Shown here: one piece after another, positions 17,033 to 25,380 of the stretch | Layout: every line of letters begins with the position of its first letter | Numbering within the stretch: position 1 is the stretch's first letter | DNA from: Methylobacterium sp. NMS14P | GTDB taxonomy: Bacteria; Pseudomonadota; Alphaproteobacteria; Rhizobiales; Beijerinckiaceae | Assembly: GCF_028583545.1 (NCBI RefSeq) | Contig: NZ_CP087106.1 | Coordinates: 3,270,501-3,334,500, forward strand | Direction of reading: 5' to 3' | Length of the DNA stretch: 64,000 nucleotides | Position numbers and translations under genes: made by a program | The notes under the pieces: generated by a model | What the model was told of the DNA's origin: nothing | What the model saw: only the letters and a program-made list of their open reading frames with translations | The model's database searches: none

Positions 17033-17893
17033 TCAGGCCGCTCCGGCATGGGGCGCCGGGATCTCGGTGGAGATGGCGTCCACCGTGCGCGGCATCGGGC
17101 TGCCCTGCCCGTCCGACCGCTGGATCCGCACCTGCTGGTTGACCGGCTGCATGTTGCCGAAGGGCGTCGAGAAGGCGATCTCCGCGGCGTCGCGCCCGAC
17201 GCCGATCCGCACCAGCCCGTCGAGGTCGGCCTGCCGGGTGGCGTCGAACAGCCACCAGCGCCCGTCGAGATAGGCCTCGAACACCGCGTGGAAGTCGCTC
17301 GGGACGAGGCCGTGGGCGTAGCAGCTCACGAACCGGGCCGGGATGCCAAGCGCCCGGCAGAAGGCGGCGCCGATATGCGCGAAGTCGCGGCAGACGCCGG
17401 CGCGCTTCAGCAGCGACTCGTGGGCGGTCGTCTCGCCGTCGCTGGAGCCTGGCTGGTAGGCGATGTGGTCGTGGATCCAGTTGCAGATCTGGTTCACGCG
17501 CGCGTGGCCCTTGGGCAGCGCCCCGAACTCGGCCAGCGCGAAGGGCGTCAGCCGGTCCGAGGAGACGAACCGGCTCGGCAGCAGGAACGGCAGGATGTCG
17601 AGGGGCAGTTGCCCGATCGGCGTCTCGTTGATGGTCGCCGGGTCGGCCCGGTGCACCGTCAGGTCGACTTCGGCATTGTACTCCAGCGCGAACTGCCCGG
17701 TCGGGACGTTGACCGCGAGATAGCGGTTCTGGAGGTCAGGGGTCGTGTAGAGATCGCGCTTGAGGTTCGGCGTGAGGACCAAGTTCTCGCTCAGGATCTC
17801 GACGCTCTTCAGCTTCGCCACCTCCAGATTGAAGATGAAGGTGGTGTCCGAGAGGATGTTGTAGGACAGGCTGCAGCCGAGGGTGTAGCGCAT
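17033..17893 (-). CDS. Transglutaminase-like cysteine protease family protein
   Basis: This 286-residue protein has a bacterial transglutaminase N-terminal beta domain (about residues 1-150), then a transglutaminase-like catalytic core. The triad is visible: Cys in KRAGVCRDFAHIGAAFCRAL, His in PSDFHAVFEAYLDGRWWLFD and Asp in the same WWLFDATR motif. Such proteins act as proteases or peptide cross-linkers; the substrate is unknown. No signal peptide is evident, so it is probably cytoplasmic. It ends in an alanine/proline tail. The gene stands alone, with the LUD operon downstream-facing on its upstream side. Confidence 0.87.
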   Translation of the reverse strand: MRYTLGCSLSYNILSDTTFIFNLEVAKLKSVEILSENLVLTPNLKRDLYTTPDLQNRYLAVNVPTGQFALEYNAEVDLTVHRADPATINETPIGQLPLDILPFLLPSRFVSSDRLTPFALAEFGALPKGHARVNQICNWIHDHIAYQPGSSDGETTAHESLLKRAGVCRDFAHIGAAFCRALGIPARFVSCYAHGLVPSDFHAVFEAYLDGRWWLFDATRQADLDGLVRIGVGRDAAEIAFSTPFGNMQPVNQQVRIQRSDGQGSPMPRTVDAISTEIPAPHAGAA

Positions 17894-18018
17894 CGGATCT
17901 CCTTGCCGGATGACGGCTCATCCGCCGTCCAAGCAAGGGGCGCGCCCGACCGTCGGTTCCGGCTCGGTCGGGGAGTTGCGGGCAGGACAGGGGCGCCGCG
18001 TTGAGCGGACAGCTCTAC

Positions 18019-18110
18019 CGTCATCGCGAGCGCAGCGAAGCGACCCAGGGCGGCGCGACATCGCCGGGCGTGGCGCGTCCCTGGATTGCTTCGCTCCGCT
18101 CGCAAGGACG
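18019..18110. repeat. Palindromic repeat with CGTCAT-CGCGAGCG arms
   Basis: The left arm (18019-18050) reads CGTCATCGCGAGCGCAGCGA and continues AGCGACCCAGGG. The right arm (18079-18110) is its imperfect reverse complement, CCCTGGATTGCTTCGCTCCG then CTCGCAAGGACG. About 28 bases separate the arms. This type of extragenic palindrome occurs in many copies in Hyphomicrobiales genomes. It lies just after lutC and upstream of the transglutaminase-like gene and could form a large hairpin at the lutC 3' end. Confidence 0.8.
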
Positions 18111-18131
18111 ACCGACGCGATCGAGACGGTC

Positions 18132-18737
18132 TCAGCCGCGCCCGGCCGCACCTCTCGGGAGCAGCAACACCGTCAGCGAGCGCACGCCCTGCGCGCCGTG
18201 GATGAGGACGCCCTCGATGTCGGCGGTGGCCGACGGGCCGGTATGCAGCACCGCGTAGGCCGAGCGGCCGAATTCCGGCCGGCGATAGGCCGCCTGCACG
18301 TTCGGCACGATGTCGGCCGGGTCGAGCAGCACGACGAGGTGCTGAGCGAGGTAGCCGACCGCGTTGACGATCAACTGGTCCTGGGTGAACAGCACCGAGC
18401 CGGTCTCGGCGATGCCGAACACCGCCCGGACCACCGCCACGTCCACGTCCTCGACCTCCTGCGGCGCGCGCACGCCCCGCAGGTCGCGGTTTCCGGTCAG
18501 CTCGGGAACCGCGGAGGCGACGACCTTGGCGGCGTCGAGGCGCTCGCGCACGCCCGCGAACACGTCGCCGGCGCCGGGCTCGGCCACGCGGCCGCCCATG
18601 CGCTGCAGCCGCTCGCCGAACTCGACGACCAGGTCTTCGCCGACCAGCGGCGTGAACAGCGGCACCTCCGGCAGCGGGAAATCGCCGGCCGGCCGGTTCC
18701 TGCGGATGCCGTCGAGGATCGCGTCGCGGGCGCTCAT
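18132..18737 (-). CDS. lutC: Lactate utilization protein C (LUD domain)
   Basis: This 201-residue protein consists of an LUD domain as in LutC/YkgG. It is one of three subunits of the iron-sulfur lactate oxidase complex that turns L-lactate into pyruvate. MSARDAILDGIRRNRPAG is the usual N-terminus, and AVFGIAETGSVLF matches the conserved LUD core, also seen in LutB as FAIAETGTVV. The ATG overlaps the lutB stop by four bases, so translation is coupled. It is the last gene of lutABC. A palindromic repeat follows and may end the transcript. Confidence 0.92.
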   Translation of the reverse strand: MSARDAILDGIRRNRPAGDFPLPEVPLFTPLVGEDLVVEFGERLQRMGGRVAEPGAGDVFAGVRERLDAAKVVASAVPELTGNRDLRGVRAPQEVEDVDVAVVRAVFGIAETGSVLFTQDQLIVNAVGYLAQHLVVLLDPADIVPNVQAAYRRPEFGRSAYAVLHTGPSATADIEGVLIHGAQGVRSLTVLLLPRGAAGRG

Positions 18738-20305
18738 CGACCCGTGTCCTTCATGCGGTTCTGCTTGTACCAGGCGTGGAAGGTCTGGCGCGGCGCGTCG
18801 GGCATCTCGCGCTTCTTCCCCCAGGTGTTGAGCGGGTTGTAGACCGCGAAGCGCGGCAGGACCTTCAGAGCCGAATCCGCCGCGCCGATCGCCGCCCGGT
18901 AGGCGGCCGGGCGCGAGAGCACGGCGCCCGCGGCCTTCATCATGCCCTGCTTGAGCGCCGGGATCTGGTGCTCTTCGACCAGAACCTTCCGCCACGCGAA
19001 GATCTGCTCATGGATGTTGATCTTCACCGGGCAGACGTTGGTGCAGGAGCCGTTCATCGTCGAGGAGAACGGCAGCGTCGAGTATTTGCGCTTGTTGAAG
19101 GTCGGATCGATGATCAGCCCGATCGGCCCCGAATAGGTCGCCCCGTAGGAGAGCCCGCCGGACCGCCGGTAGACCGGGCAGGTGTTCATGCAGGCGCCGC
19201 AGCGGATGCACTTCAGGGAGGTCCAGAACTCCTCCATGCCGAGGCGCTCGGAACGGCCGTTGTCGACCAGCACCATGTGCATCTCGGTGCCCGCGCGGGG
19301 CGCGCGGAAATGCGAGGTGTACTGGGTGATCGGCGAGCCGAGGGCCGAGCGCGACAGCAGGCGGATGAACACCCCGAGATGCTCGACCTTCGGGACGATC
19401 TTCTCGATGCCGATGGAGTGGATCTGCAGCGGCGGCACGTTGCCGGAGAGATCGGCATTGCCCTCGTTGGTGCAGGTCACGACGGTGCCGGTCTCGGCGA
19501 TCGCGAAGTTGCATCCGGTCATGCCGGCATCGGCCTTGAGGATGTAGGGCCGAGTGGTCTCGCGCTGGCTCTCGGCTAGGTAGTGCGCGTCGTCGTTGTC
19601 GGGGTCGGTGCCGAGCGTCTTGGCGAAGACCTCGGCCACGTCCATCCGGGTCTTGTGGACCGCCGGCGCCACGACGTGGCTCGGCTCCTCGTTGTCGAGC
19701 TGCTGGATCCGCTCGCCGAGATCCGTCTCGATGACCTCGATGCCGTTGGCCGCCATGTGGTGGCGGAAGCCGCACTCCTCGGTGAGCATCGACTTCGACT
19801 TCACCAGCGTCTTGGCGCCGTGGCTTCGCAGGATCTCCAGCACGATCCGGTTGTGATCGGCGCCGTCCTTCGCCCAGTGGACGTGGACACCGTTGGCCTT
19901 CGCGGCCGCCTCGAACTGCTCGAGATACCGGTCGAGATGGCTCAGCGTGTGGGTCTTGATCTGCGAGGCGAGCTCGCGCAGCTCCTCCCACTCCGGGACG
20001 CCGTGCGCGGAGGCGTCGCGCTTCTTGCGCAGGTCCCACAGGCGCTCGTCGTGGGCCGCCTGGTGCAGCGGCGCCGCGAGGAAGCGCTCGGCGGCCTCGG
20101 ACTGGTTGATCGGGCGGTCACCCCGGATCTTCGCGCCGCGCGGCTGCGGCTCCCGGGTCTGGGGCGCGCGGATCGGCTTCGAGGCGGCTTCCGCGTGCTG
20201 GAGACGCCGGCCGTCCGGCGCCCGCTCGCTCTCGTCGTGGCCGGCCCGCACCTCCGGGTGGATGACACCTTCGCGCTCGCGCGGGTTGAGGTCCTCGACG
20301 CTCAT
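18734..20305 (-). CDS. lutB: Lactate utilization iron-sulfur protein B
   Basis: This 523-residue protein combines an LUD domain (about residues 110-340) with a ferredoxin-like [4Fe-4S] domain, whose cysteines are visible in CIRCGACMNTCPVYR and GSCTNVCPVKINIHEQI. A C-terminal tail (NPLNTWGKKREMPDAP) is typical of LutB. It is the electron-transfer subunit of the L-lactate-oxidising complex. Compared with Bacillus LutB the N-terminus has an extra polar stretch of about 50 residues, rich in Arg and Pro, before NQSEAAERFLAAP. It overlaps both neighbours by four bases. Confidence 0.94.
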   Translation of the reverse strand: MSVEDLNPREREGVIHPEVRAGHDESERAPDGRRLQHAEAASKPIRAPQTREPQPRGAKIRGDRPINQSEAAERFLAAPLHQAAHDERLWDLRKKRDASAHGVPEWEELRELASQIKTHTLSHLDRYLEQFEAAAKANGVHVHWAKDGADHNRIVLEILRSHGAKTLVKSKSMLTEECGFRHHMAANGIEVIETDLGERIQQLDNEEPSHVVAPAVHKTRMDVAEVFAKTLGTDPDNDDAHYLAESQRETTRPYILKADAGMTGCNFAIAETGTVVTCTNEGNADLSGNVPPLQIHSIGIEKIVPKVEHLGVFIRLLSRSALGSPITQYTSHFRAPRAGTEMHMVLVDNGRSERLGMEEFWTSLKCIRCGACMNTCPVYRRSGGLSYGATYSGPIGLIIDPTFNKRKYSTLPFSSTMNGSCTNVCPVKINIHEQIFAWRKVLVEEHQIPALKQGMMKAAGAVLSRPAAYRAAIGAADSALKVLPRFAVYNPLNTWGKKREMPDAPRQTFHAWYKQNRMKDTGR

Positions 20306-21045
20306 GCGGCGGCTCCGTTCAGCACCTGCGCGATGTGGATGTACTTGAGCGGCAATCCCAGACGCTCGGCGCAGCCCTTCTGGTGCATCAGGCACGAAGA
20401 GTCCGCCGAGACGACGTAGGCGGCCCCGGCCCGGTTCTGATCGGCGACCTTGTCGTAGCCCATCTTGGCCGAGACGGCGGGCTCGAACACCGAGAAGGTG
20501 CCGCCGAAGCCGCAGCACTCGTCCGGCCGGGCGAGATCGACGAGCTCGACGCCCTTCACGAGGCGCAGCAGGTCGAGGGGCTTCGAGAAGTAGGGCTTGA
20601 CCAGCTCGGTCGGCCGCGCGTGGTGGATGCCGCGCAGGGCGTTGCAGTTGGTGTGGTAGGCGACCTTGTGGGGGAAGTTCGCCCAGGGCAGGTCCTCGAC
20701 CTTCAGCACGTCGTGCAGGAACTCCACCAGCTCGTAGGTGCTGGCGCGGACGTGCCGGACCTCGTCGGTCTGCGGGATCGCCGTCAGATGCTCCCGCACC
20801 TGGTGCACGCAGGATCCCGACGGGGCGACGACGTAGTCGAACCCGGAGAAGTTCTTGACGAACAGCGCCTCGGTCGCGGCCGCCTCGGCGTGGCAGCCGG
20901 TATTGGTCATCGGCTGGCCGCAGCAGGTCTGGTCGAACGGATACTCGACCGTGCAGCCCAGGCGCTCGAGGAGCTCGAGGGTGGCGATCCCGACCTCGGG
21001 CTCGAAGGCGTCGACGTAGCACGGCACGAACAGGCCGACCCGCAT
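20302..21045 (-). CDS. lutA: Lactate utilization protein A (CCG-domain oxidoreductase subunit)
   Basis: This 247-residue protein carries the two cysteine-rich CCG domains of LutA/GlcF-type heterodisulfide-reductase-like subunits: FPCYVDAFEPEVG with TCCGQPMTNTGCH in the first half and DECCGFGGTFSV in the second. These bind an unusual iron-sulfur cluster. With LutB and LutC it oxidises L-lactate without a flavin dehydrogenase. The ATG at 21045 starts at the conserved MRVGLFVPCYVD. It is the first gene of the operon; the promoter lies in the 276-base gap upstream. No lactate permease or GntR regulator is adjacent. Confidence 0.93.
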   Translation of the reverse strand: MRVGLFVPCYVDAFEPEVGIATLELLERLGCTVEYPFDQTCCGQPMTNTGCHAEAAATEALFVKNFSGFDYVVAPSGSCVHQVREHLTAIPQTDEVRHVRASTYELVEFLHDVLKVEDLPWANFPHKVAYHTNCNALRGIHHARPTELVKPYFSKPLDLLRLVKGVELVDLARPDECCGFGGTFSVFEPAVSAKMGYDKVADQNRAGAAYVVSADSSCLMHQKGCAERLGLPLKYIHIAQVLNGAAA

Positions 21046-21196
21046 GGTCCGGCAACTCCCTGGATACCCCGGCCCGGCGGCCTGGAACGGTTCAAGACTG
21101 CCCCAGGGTCTACCGGATGGGGCGACCCTTGGCGAGGTCGCGCAGTGCGGCACCGTGCCCGCTGTAACCGGGCGCCGCTGCCTCCCCGCGCCCGGT

Positions 21197-21239
21197 CCCG
21201 GCTTCGCGCGCGAACGCCCGCGCGAAGCCGGGGAGTTTT
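21197..21239 (+). terminator. Strong orphan intrinsic terminator in the lutA upstream gap
   Basis: A perfect 14-bp stem (21197-21210 with 21219-21232) and an 8-base loop are followed by GAGTTTT. It points along the plus strand, where no gene lies upstream in this gap, since lutA runs leftward. It may end a small RNA that starts around 21050-21190, block antisense transcription into the next gene, or be an attenuator in the leader of the gene at 21322. Confidence 0.7.
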
Positions 21240-21321
21240 CCCGGGAAGCGATGCCGCAAGCTTGATTTCCGACGCCTCAGAGTCGAAGGACGTCTGGAAG
21301 CGTTCCGAAGAGATCATCACC

Positions 21322-21714
21322 ATGGAAGAACTGCTCGCCCGCGTCACCACCCGCACCGGGCTCGACGCCGCGACCGCTCAGACCGCCATCGGGCACATCC
21401 TGGCCTTCCTGCAGAAGGAAGGACCCGCGGCCGAAGTCGGCCAGCTGCTCGCGGCCCTGCCGGGCTCCGAGGCGCTGATCGCCGAGTCGAACGCCGGCGA
21501 GAGCGGCGGCGGTGGCCTGATGGGCATGCTCGGCGGCATGATGGGCGGCGGCGGCGTCATGGCGCTCGGCCAGAAGCTGATGGCGGCCGGTGTGCCGATG
21601 GGTCAGATGCAGCCCCTCGGACAGGAGCTGTTCGCCTTCGGCCGCGAGAAGGTCGGCGAGGACGCGATGGGCCCGATCATCGGCTCGATCCCCGGGCTGA
21701 ACCAGTTCGTCTGA
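21322..21714 (+). CDS. Small protein of unknown function, Gly/Met-rich
   Basis: This 130-residue protein is not assigned to a known pathway. The first 45 residues (ELLARVTTRTGLDAATAQTA, then a helix ending FLQKEG) look like the helical module of DUF2267/DUF2780-type proteins. The middle is a flexible, glycine-rich GESGGGGLMGMLGGMMGGGG stretch. The end (FAFGREKVGEDAMGPIIGSI) is again helical. No signal peptide or membrane segment is evident. The ATG follows a GAAGAG purine stretch. It is monocistronic, downstream of the orphan terminator. Confidence 0.75.
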   Translation: MEELLARVTTRTGLDAATAQTAIGHILAFLQKEGPAAEVGQLLAALPGSEALIAESNAGESGGGGLMGMLGGMMGGGGVMALGQKLMAAGVPMGQMQPLGQELFAFGREKVGEDAMGPIIGSIPGLNQFV

Positions 21715-21889
21715 CCGCGGATCGGTGTGCGCGGCCGCACGGCATTCGGGTGACGCCTGGACGAAGAGTAAAAAAGAGGTTTCGAGGCGAAAGCTTGACG
21801 GAACCTGTCCACGCGATCCCCGTTATTGGGGATGTGGCCCGGATCGACGCCTTCGGCAGTGTCCGGTACCGCACTCAAGCAGGCCGGCC

Positions 21890-22108
21890 ATGCCCGTCTT
21901 CGAAGCCAAGAACCTGGACAGCGAGTTCGAAGGGCAGTCCCTGCTCGCTGCCATCCTGCACCCGACCCGCGCGGCGCAGACCCGGGCCCTGAGGCACGGT
22001 CGCCGGCGCGCGGAGCGCGCGGCGGCCCTGGCCGATCCGATGACGATCGAGCCGCGCTTCCCGATCGCGCCCGGCGAGCTGGCACCGACCGGGCTCACGG
22101 GCCGCTGA
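21890..22108 (+). CDS. Hypothetical small basic protein
   Basis: This 72-residue protein begins MPVFEAKNLDSEFEGQSLLA and has an arginine-rich middle (TRALRHGRRRAERAAA) and a proline-rich end. I do not recognise it. Codon use fits real coding sequence, and the ATG follows an AGGCCGGCC stretch. It has no cysteines, signal peptide or membrane segment. It faces the next gene, a minus-strand membrane protein, across 24 bases. Confidence 0.5.
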   Translation: MPVFEAKNLDSEFEGQSLLAAILHPTRAAQTRALRHGRRRAERAAALADPMTIEPRFPIAPGELAPTGLTGR

Positions 22109-22132
22109 GGCGGACCGCCGGCGCGCCGCCGT

Positions 22133-23044
22133 CTACCAGGCCTGCGCCGTGACGAGACCCTGTCGGGTCACCACCACCCATTCCCGTCCGTGGCGCTCGA
22201 CGCCCTCGACGCGGCCGACGCCCGGGATGATGTCGCCGGGTGCGACCTCGACGAGGCGGCGCCGCCGGTTCTCCAGGATCGCGGTGCCCTCGTAGACGTC
22301 GCGCAGGGCCCAGCCCTCGATCACCGGCGGCTTGTCGGGTGCGGCCGGCTTCGGCTTGGGCTCGCTCGCCTTGGCGTCCGCGACCCTGACCTCGGGCTTG
22401 ACCTCAATCTTGGCCTCGGCGGCGCGGGCGGGCTCCCCGATGCTCCCGGTCTGGGTCGGCTCCGCCTTCGCGGCGGCCGGCGCCGCGGCCGCGCGGCGGT
22501 CGAGCTGCGCGGCGAGGCCGCTGAGGCGGGTGTTGTGGTCGCGCTCGACCTGCTCGAGCCGCTCGCCGAGGGCGGCGATCTTGCCGTTCAGAGTCTTGTC
22601 GGCCTGCGTCAGGCGCTCGCCGAGGGCGGTGCTGCGGCTGGCCGCCTCCTTCCGCGCGACGTCGGTCGAGGCGCGCAGGTCGGCGAGCACGGTGTGGAGC
22701 TGCGCGATGTCGGCGGCGAGGCGCACCGTCTCGGTGCGGCCGGCGTCGAGCGTCGTCTCGAGGGCCGCGAGCGCGTCGGGCCGGACCGAGGCCGGGCGGG
22801 AGAGCGCCATCACGCCCCCGCCCAGGAGGACACCGATCGCCAGGGTCGCGCCCGGGATCGCGAACCGCTTCGGATCGAGGCGCGACAGCGACGCCAGCGT
22901 GAACCTCGCGGCGGCGGGCGACGCCGCGGTCTCGTTCGCGGCGGTCTCGGCCGCGGCGTCGGTCTTGCCGGTCACCGCGGCCTTGAGCAGGTCGGCCGGG
23001 GAGACGCCCTGGGACCCGGCCTGCTTGGCTTCGATCTTCGTCAT
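22133..23044 (-). CDS. Single-pass membrane protein with coiled coil, unknown function
   Basis: This 303-residue protein has a short cytoplasmic N-terminus (to about residue 60), one membrane segment (FAIPGATLAIGVLLGGGVMA) and a periplasmic part. Residues 90-180 are an alanine/glutamate-rich coiled coil with ALGERLTQADKTLNGKIAAL repeats. A Lys/Pro/Ala linker follows, then a compact conserved end (GWALRDVYEGTAILENRRRR, then VEVAPGDIIPGVGRVEGV). The C-terminal region resembles small beta domains of alphaproteobacterial envelope proteins of unknown role. It lies downstream of nothing and is divergent from no gene: the Dcp gene starts on the same strand about 2 kb away and ends 85 bases upstream of this start. 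Confidence 0.75.
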   Translation of the reverse strand: MTKIEAKQAGSQGVSPADLLKAAVTGKTDAAAETAANETAASPAAARFTLASLSRLDPKRFAIPGATLAIGVLLGGGVMALSRPASVRPDALAALETTLDAGRTETVRLAADIAQLHTVLADLRASTDVARKEAASRSTALGERLTQADKTLNGKIAALGERLEQVERDHNTRLSGLAAQLDRRAAAAPAAAKAEPTQTGSIGEPARAAEAKIEVKPEVRVADAKASEPKPKPAAPDKPPVIEGWALRDVYEGTAILENRRRRLVEVAPGDIIPGVGRVEGVERHGREWVVVTRQGLVTAQAW

Positions 23045-23128
23045 CGCCCCGAACTCCGCACGCGGCCTCGCGCTGCAAGCGTTCGTTAAGGACGTTTGTT
23101 TACGAAACCCTTACCGCGACCGCACGGC

Positions 23129-25198
23129 TCAGGCCGCGAGCCCGCGCTTATTCAGGAGCGGGTCGATGCTCGGCATCCGCCCGCGGAAGGCCGTGTAGGC
23201 CTCGCGCGGGTCGCGCAAATTGCCCGCCCCGTACACGAAGGTCCGCAGCCGCTTCGCCGTCTCCGGATCGAAGATGTCGCCGGCCTCGCGGAACGCGTCG
23301 AAGGCGTCCGCGTCCAGTACTTCCGACCAGAGGTAGCTGTAGTAACCGGCGGCGTAGCCGTCCCCCGAGAAGATGTGGGCGAAGTGCGGCGTCCGGTGCC
23401 GCATGCTGATCTCGGCCGGCATGCTGATCCGCCGCAGCGCCTCGGCCTCGAAGGCGGGCACGTCGAGACCGCCCTCGCCCTCCGCCGAGAGGTGCAGGGT
23501 CATGTCGACGATCGCCGAGGACGTGTACTCCACGGTGGCGAAACCCTGGTTGAAGGTCCGCGCGGCGAGCAGCTTCCGCAGCAGGGCGTCGGGCATCGGC
23601 TCGCCCGTGCGATGGTGGCGCGCGTGGGTCCGCAGGACTTCCGGCTGCTCCAGCCAGTGCTCGTAGAGCTGCGAGGGCAGCTCGACGAAGTCGCGCGATA
23701 CCGCCGTCCCGGACAGGAGCGGATAGGTCACGTCCGAGAGCAGCCCGTGCAGGGCGTGGCCGAACTCGTGGAACAGGGTGCGCGCGTCGTCGAAGGACAG
23801 CAGCGTCGCCTCGCCCTCGGGCGCCTTGGCGAAGTTCATGACGTTGACGATGATCGGCGTGACCGTCCCGTTCAGGCGCTCCTGCGAGCGGAAGGCGCTC
23901 ATCCAGGCGCCTGACCGCTTCGAGGCGCGGGCGAAGTAGTCGCCCAGGAACAGGCCGACTTCGGACCCGTCGGGATTGCCGACCCGCCAGACCCGGACGT
24001 CGGGATGGTAGCGCGGCACGTCGGACAGCTCGGTGAAGGTCAGGCCGAACAGCCGGGACGCCGTGTCGAACGCCGCCTGGATCATCCGCTCCAGCGGCAG
24101 GTACGCCTTGATCTCGCTCTCGTCGAGGTCGTGCTCGGCGCGCCGCACCTTCTCGGCGTAGTGACGCCAATCGTGCGCCTGGAGGGCGAAGTTGTGCCCC
24201 TCCGCCTGGATCGTGGCCTGGAGGCGGTCGCGCTCCTCGGCCGCCCGCGCGCGGGCCGGCGTCCACACGTCCCGCAGCAGCCCGGTCGCCGCGTCCGGGC
24301 TCGCCGCCATCGTGTCGTCGAGGGCGAAATGGGCGAAGCTCTCGAAGCCGAGGAGCCGCGCCCGCTCGGCGCGCAGCCGGATGATCTCCGCGATGATCGC
24401 GCGGTTGTCGGTCGCGCCGCCGTTCTCGCCGCGCCGCGTCCAGGCCGCGTAGGCGCGCTCGCGCAGGTCGCGCCGGGTCGAGCAGACCAGGAACGGCTCG
24501 ATCAGCGAGCGGGACAGGGTGATGACGTGCCCGTCGAGGCCGCGCTCCTTCGCGGCGCTCTCGGCGGCCGCCCGCAGGAACGGCGGCAGGCCGGCCAAGT
24601 CCTCCTCGCCCTGCAGCGGCAGGGTGAAGCTGCTCTCGTCGGCCAGGAGATTCTGGCTGAACGTCGTCCCGAGTTCCGACATGCGCGCGGCGATCTCGGC
24701 GATGCGGGCCTTGTCCGCGGGCGCGAGATCCGCCCCCGACCGGCGGAAGCGGATCCGGTACCGGTCGAGCACCCGCCGCTCCTCCGCGCCCAGTCCCCCG
24801 GCGTCGATCGCCGAGATCCGGGCCCAGAGTTCGGGGTTGAGATAGATGGCGCTGCCGTGCCGGGCGAGCTTCGGCCCGATCTCCCGCTCGATGGCCTGCA
24901 GGTCCGGATTCGTGTGGCTGCCGGTCAGATTGTAGAACACGCCGGCGACGCGCTCGAGGGCGAGGCCCGCTCGCTCCATCGCCTCGACGGTGTTGCCGAA
25001 GGTGGCCGGAGCGGCCTGGTTCGCGATGGCGCGGATCTCGGAATCGTGGGCCGCGAGCGCGGCCTCGAACGCGGGCCTGTAGTGCTCCGGCCGGATCCGC
25101 TCGAAGGGCGGCAGGCCGTGCGGGGTGCTCCACTGCGCTTCGCGGAAGGGATTGGCCTGCGGCAGGCCCGGGAGCCCGGCATCAGCTGCGTCCGACAT
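23129..25198 (-). CDS. dcp: M3-family peptidyl-dipeptidase/oligopeptidase
   Basis: This 689-residue zinc peptidase matches the M3 family (Dcp, OpdA). The zinc motif HEFGH is at residues 477-481 (TLFHEFGHALHGLLSD), with the third ligand expected in the helix that follows. Other family blocks are HNFALQAHDWRHYAEKVR, SGAWMSAFRSQERLNG and the C-terminal AAGYYSYLWSEVLDADAF. It removes dipeptides from peptide C-termini. There is no signal peptide, so it is probably cytoplasmic. The length agrees with Dcp (about 680). It is monocistronic. Confidence 0.94.
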   Translation of the reverse strand: MSDAADAGLPGLPQANPFREAQWSTPHGLPPFERIRPEHYRPAFEAALAAHDSEIRAIANQAAPATFGNTVEAMERAGLALERVAGVFYNLTGSHTNPDLQAIEREIGPKLARHGSAIYLNPELWARISAIDAGGLGAEERRVLDRYRIRFRRSGADLAPADKARIAEIAARMSELGTTFSQNLLADESSFTLPLQGEEDLAGLPPFLRAAAESAAKERGLDGHVITLSRSLIEPFLVCSTRRDLRERAYAAWTRRGENGGATDNRAIIAEIIRLRAERARLLGFESFAHFALDDTMAASPDAATGLLRDVWTPARARAAEERDRLQATIQAEGHNFALQAHDWRHYAEKVRRAEHDLDESEIKAYLPLERMIQAAFDTASRLFGLTFTELSDVPRYHPDVRVWRVGNPDGSEVGLFLGDYFARASKRSGAWMSAFRSQERLNGTVTPIIVNVMNFAKAPEGEATLLSFDDARTLFHEFGHALHGLLSDVTYPLLSGTAVSRDFVELPSQLYEHWLEQPEVLRTHARHHRTGEPMPDALLRKLLAARTFNQGFATVEYTSSAIVDMTLHLSAEGEGGLDVPAFEAEALRRISMPAEISMRHRTPHFAHIFSGDGYAAGYYSYLWSEVLDADAFDAFREAGDIFDPETAKRLRTFVYGAGNLRDPREAYTAFRGRMPSIDPLLNKRGLAA

Positions 25199-25380
25199 GC
25201 AGTCCTCAAATCTACGTCCACGCGGCAGCGCGATCGTCCGCGCCGCCGGTGCGCCGACATAGGGTGTGCCGGCGCGATCCGGAAGACAGTGGCTCGATCG
25301 GCGCGGCCGTCAACCGGGTCCGGGCGATCCGAATGACGTCTCGCTCGTTGTAGAGGCCAACGCCCACGCTTCGAGGCCCC

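Noticed and set aside
18734..21055. A 773-codon frame that would fuse lutB with upstream sequence across lutA
   Set aside because: Only the part from 20305 matches LutB. The rest is a shadow of lutA, whose CCG motifs are in another frame.
22234..24005. Long plus-strand frames opposite the membrane protein and Dcp genes
   Set aside because: They mirror the coding frames of recognised minus-strand genes and have shadow-type composition.
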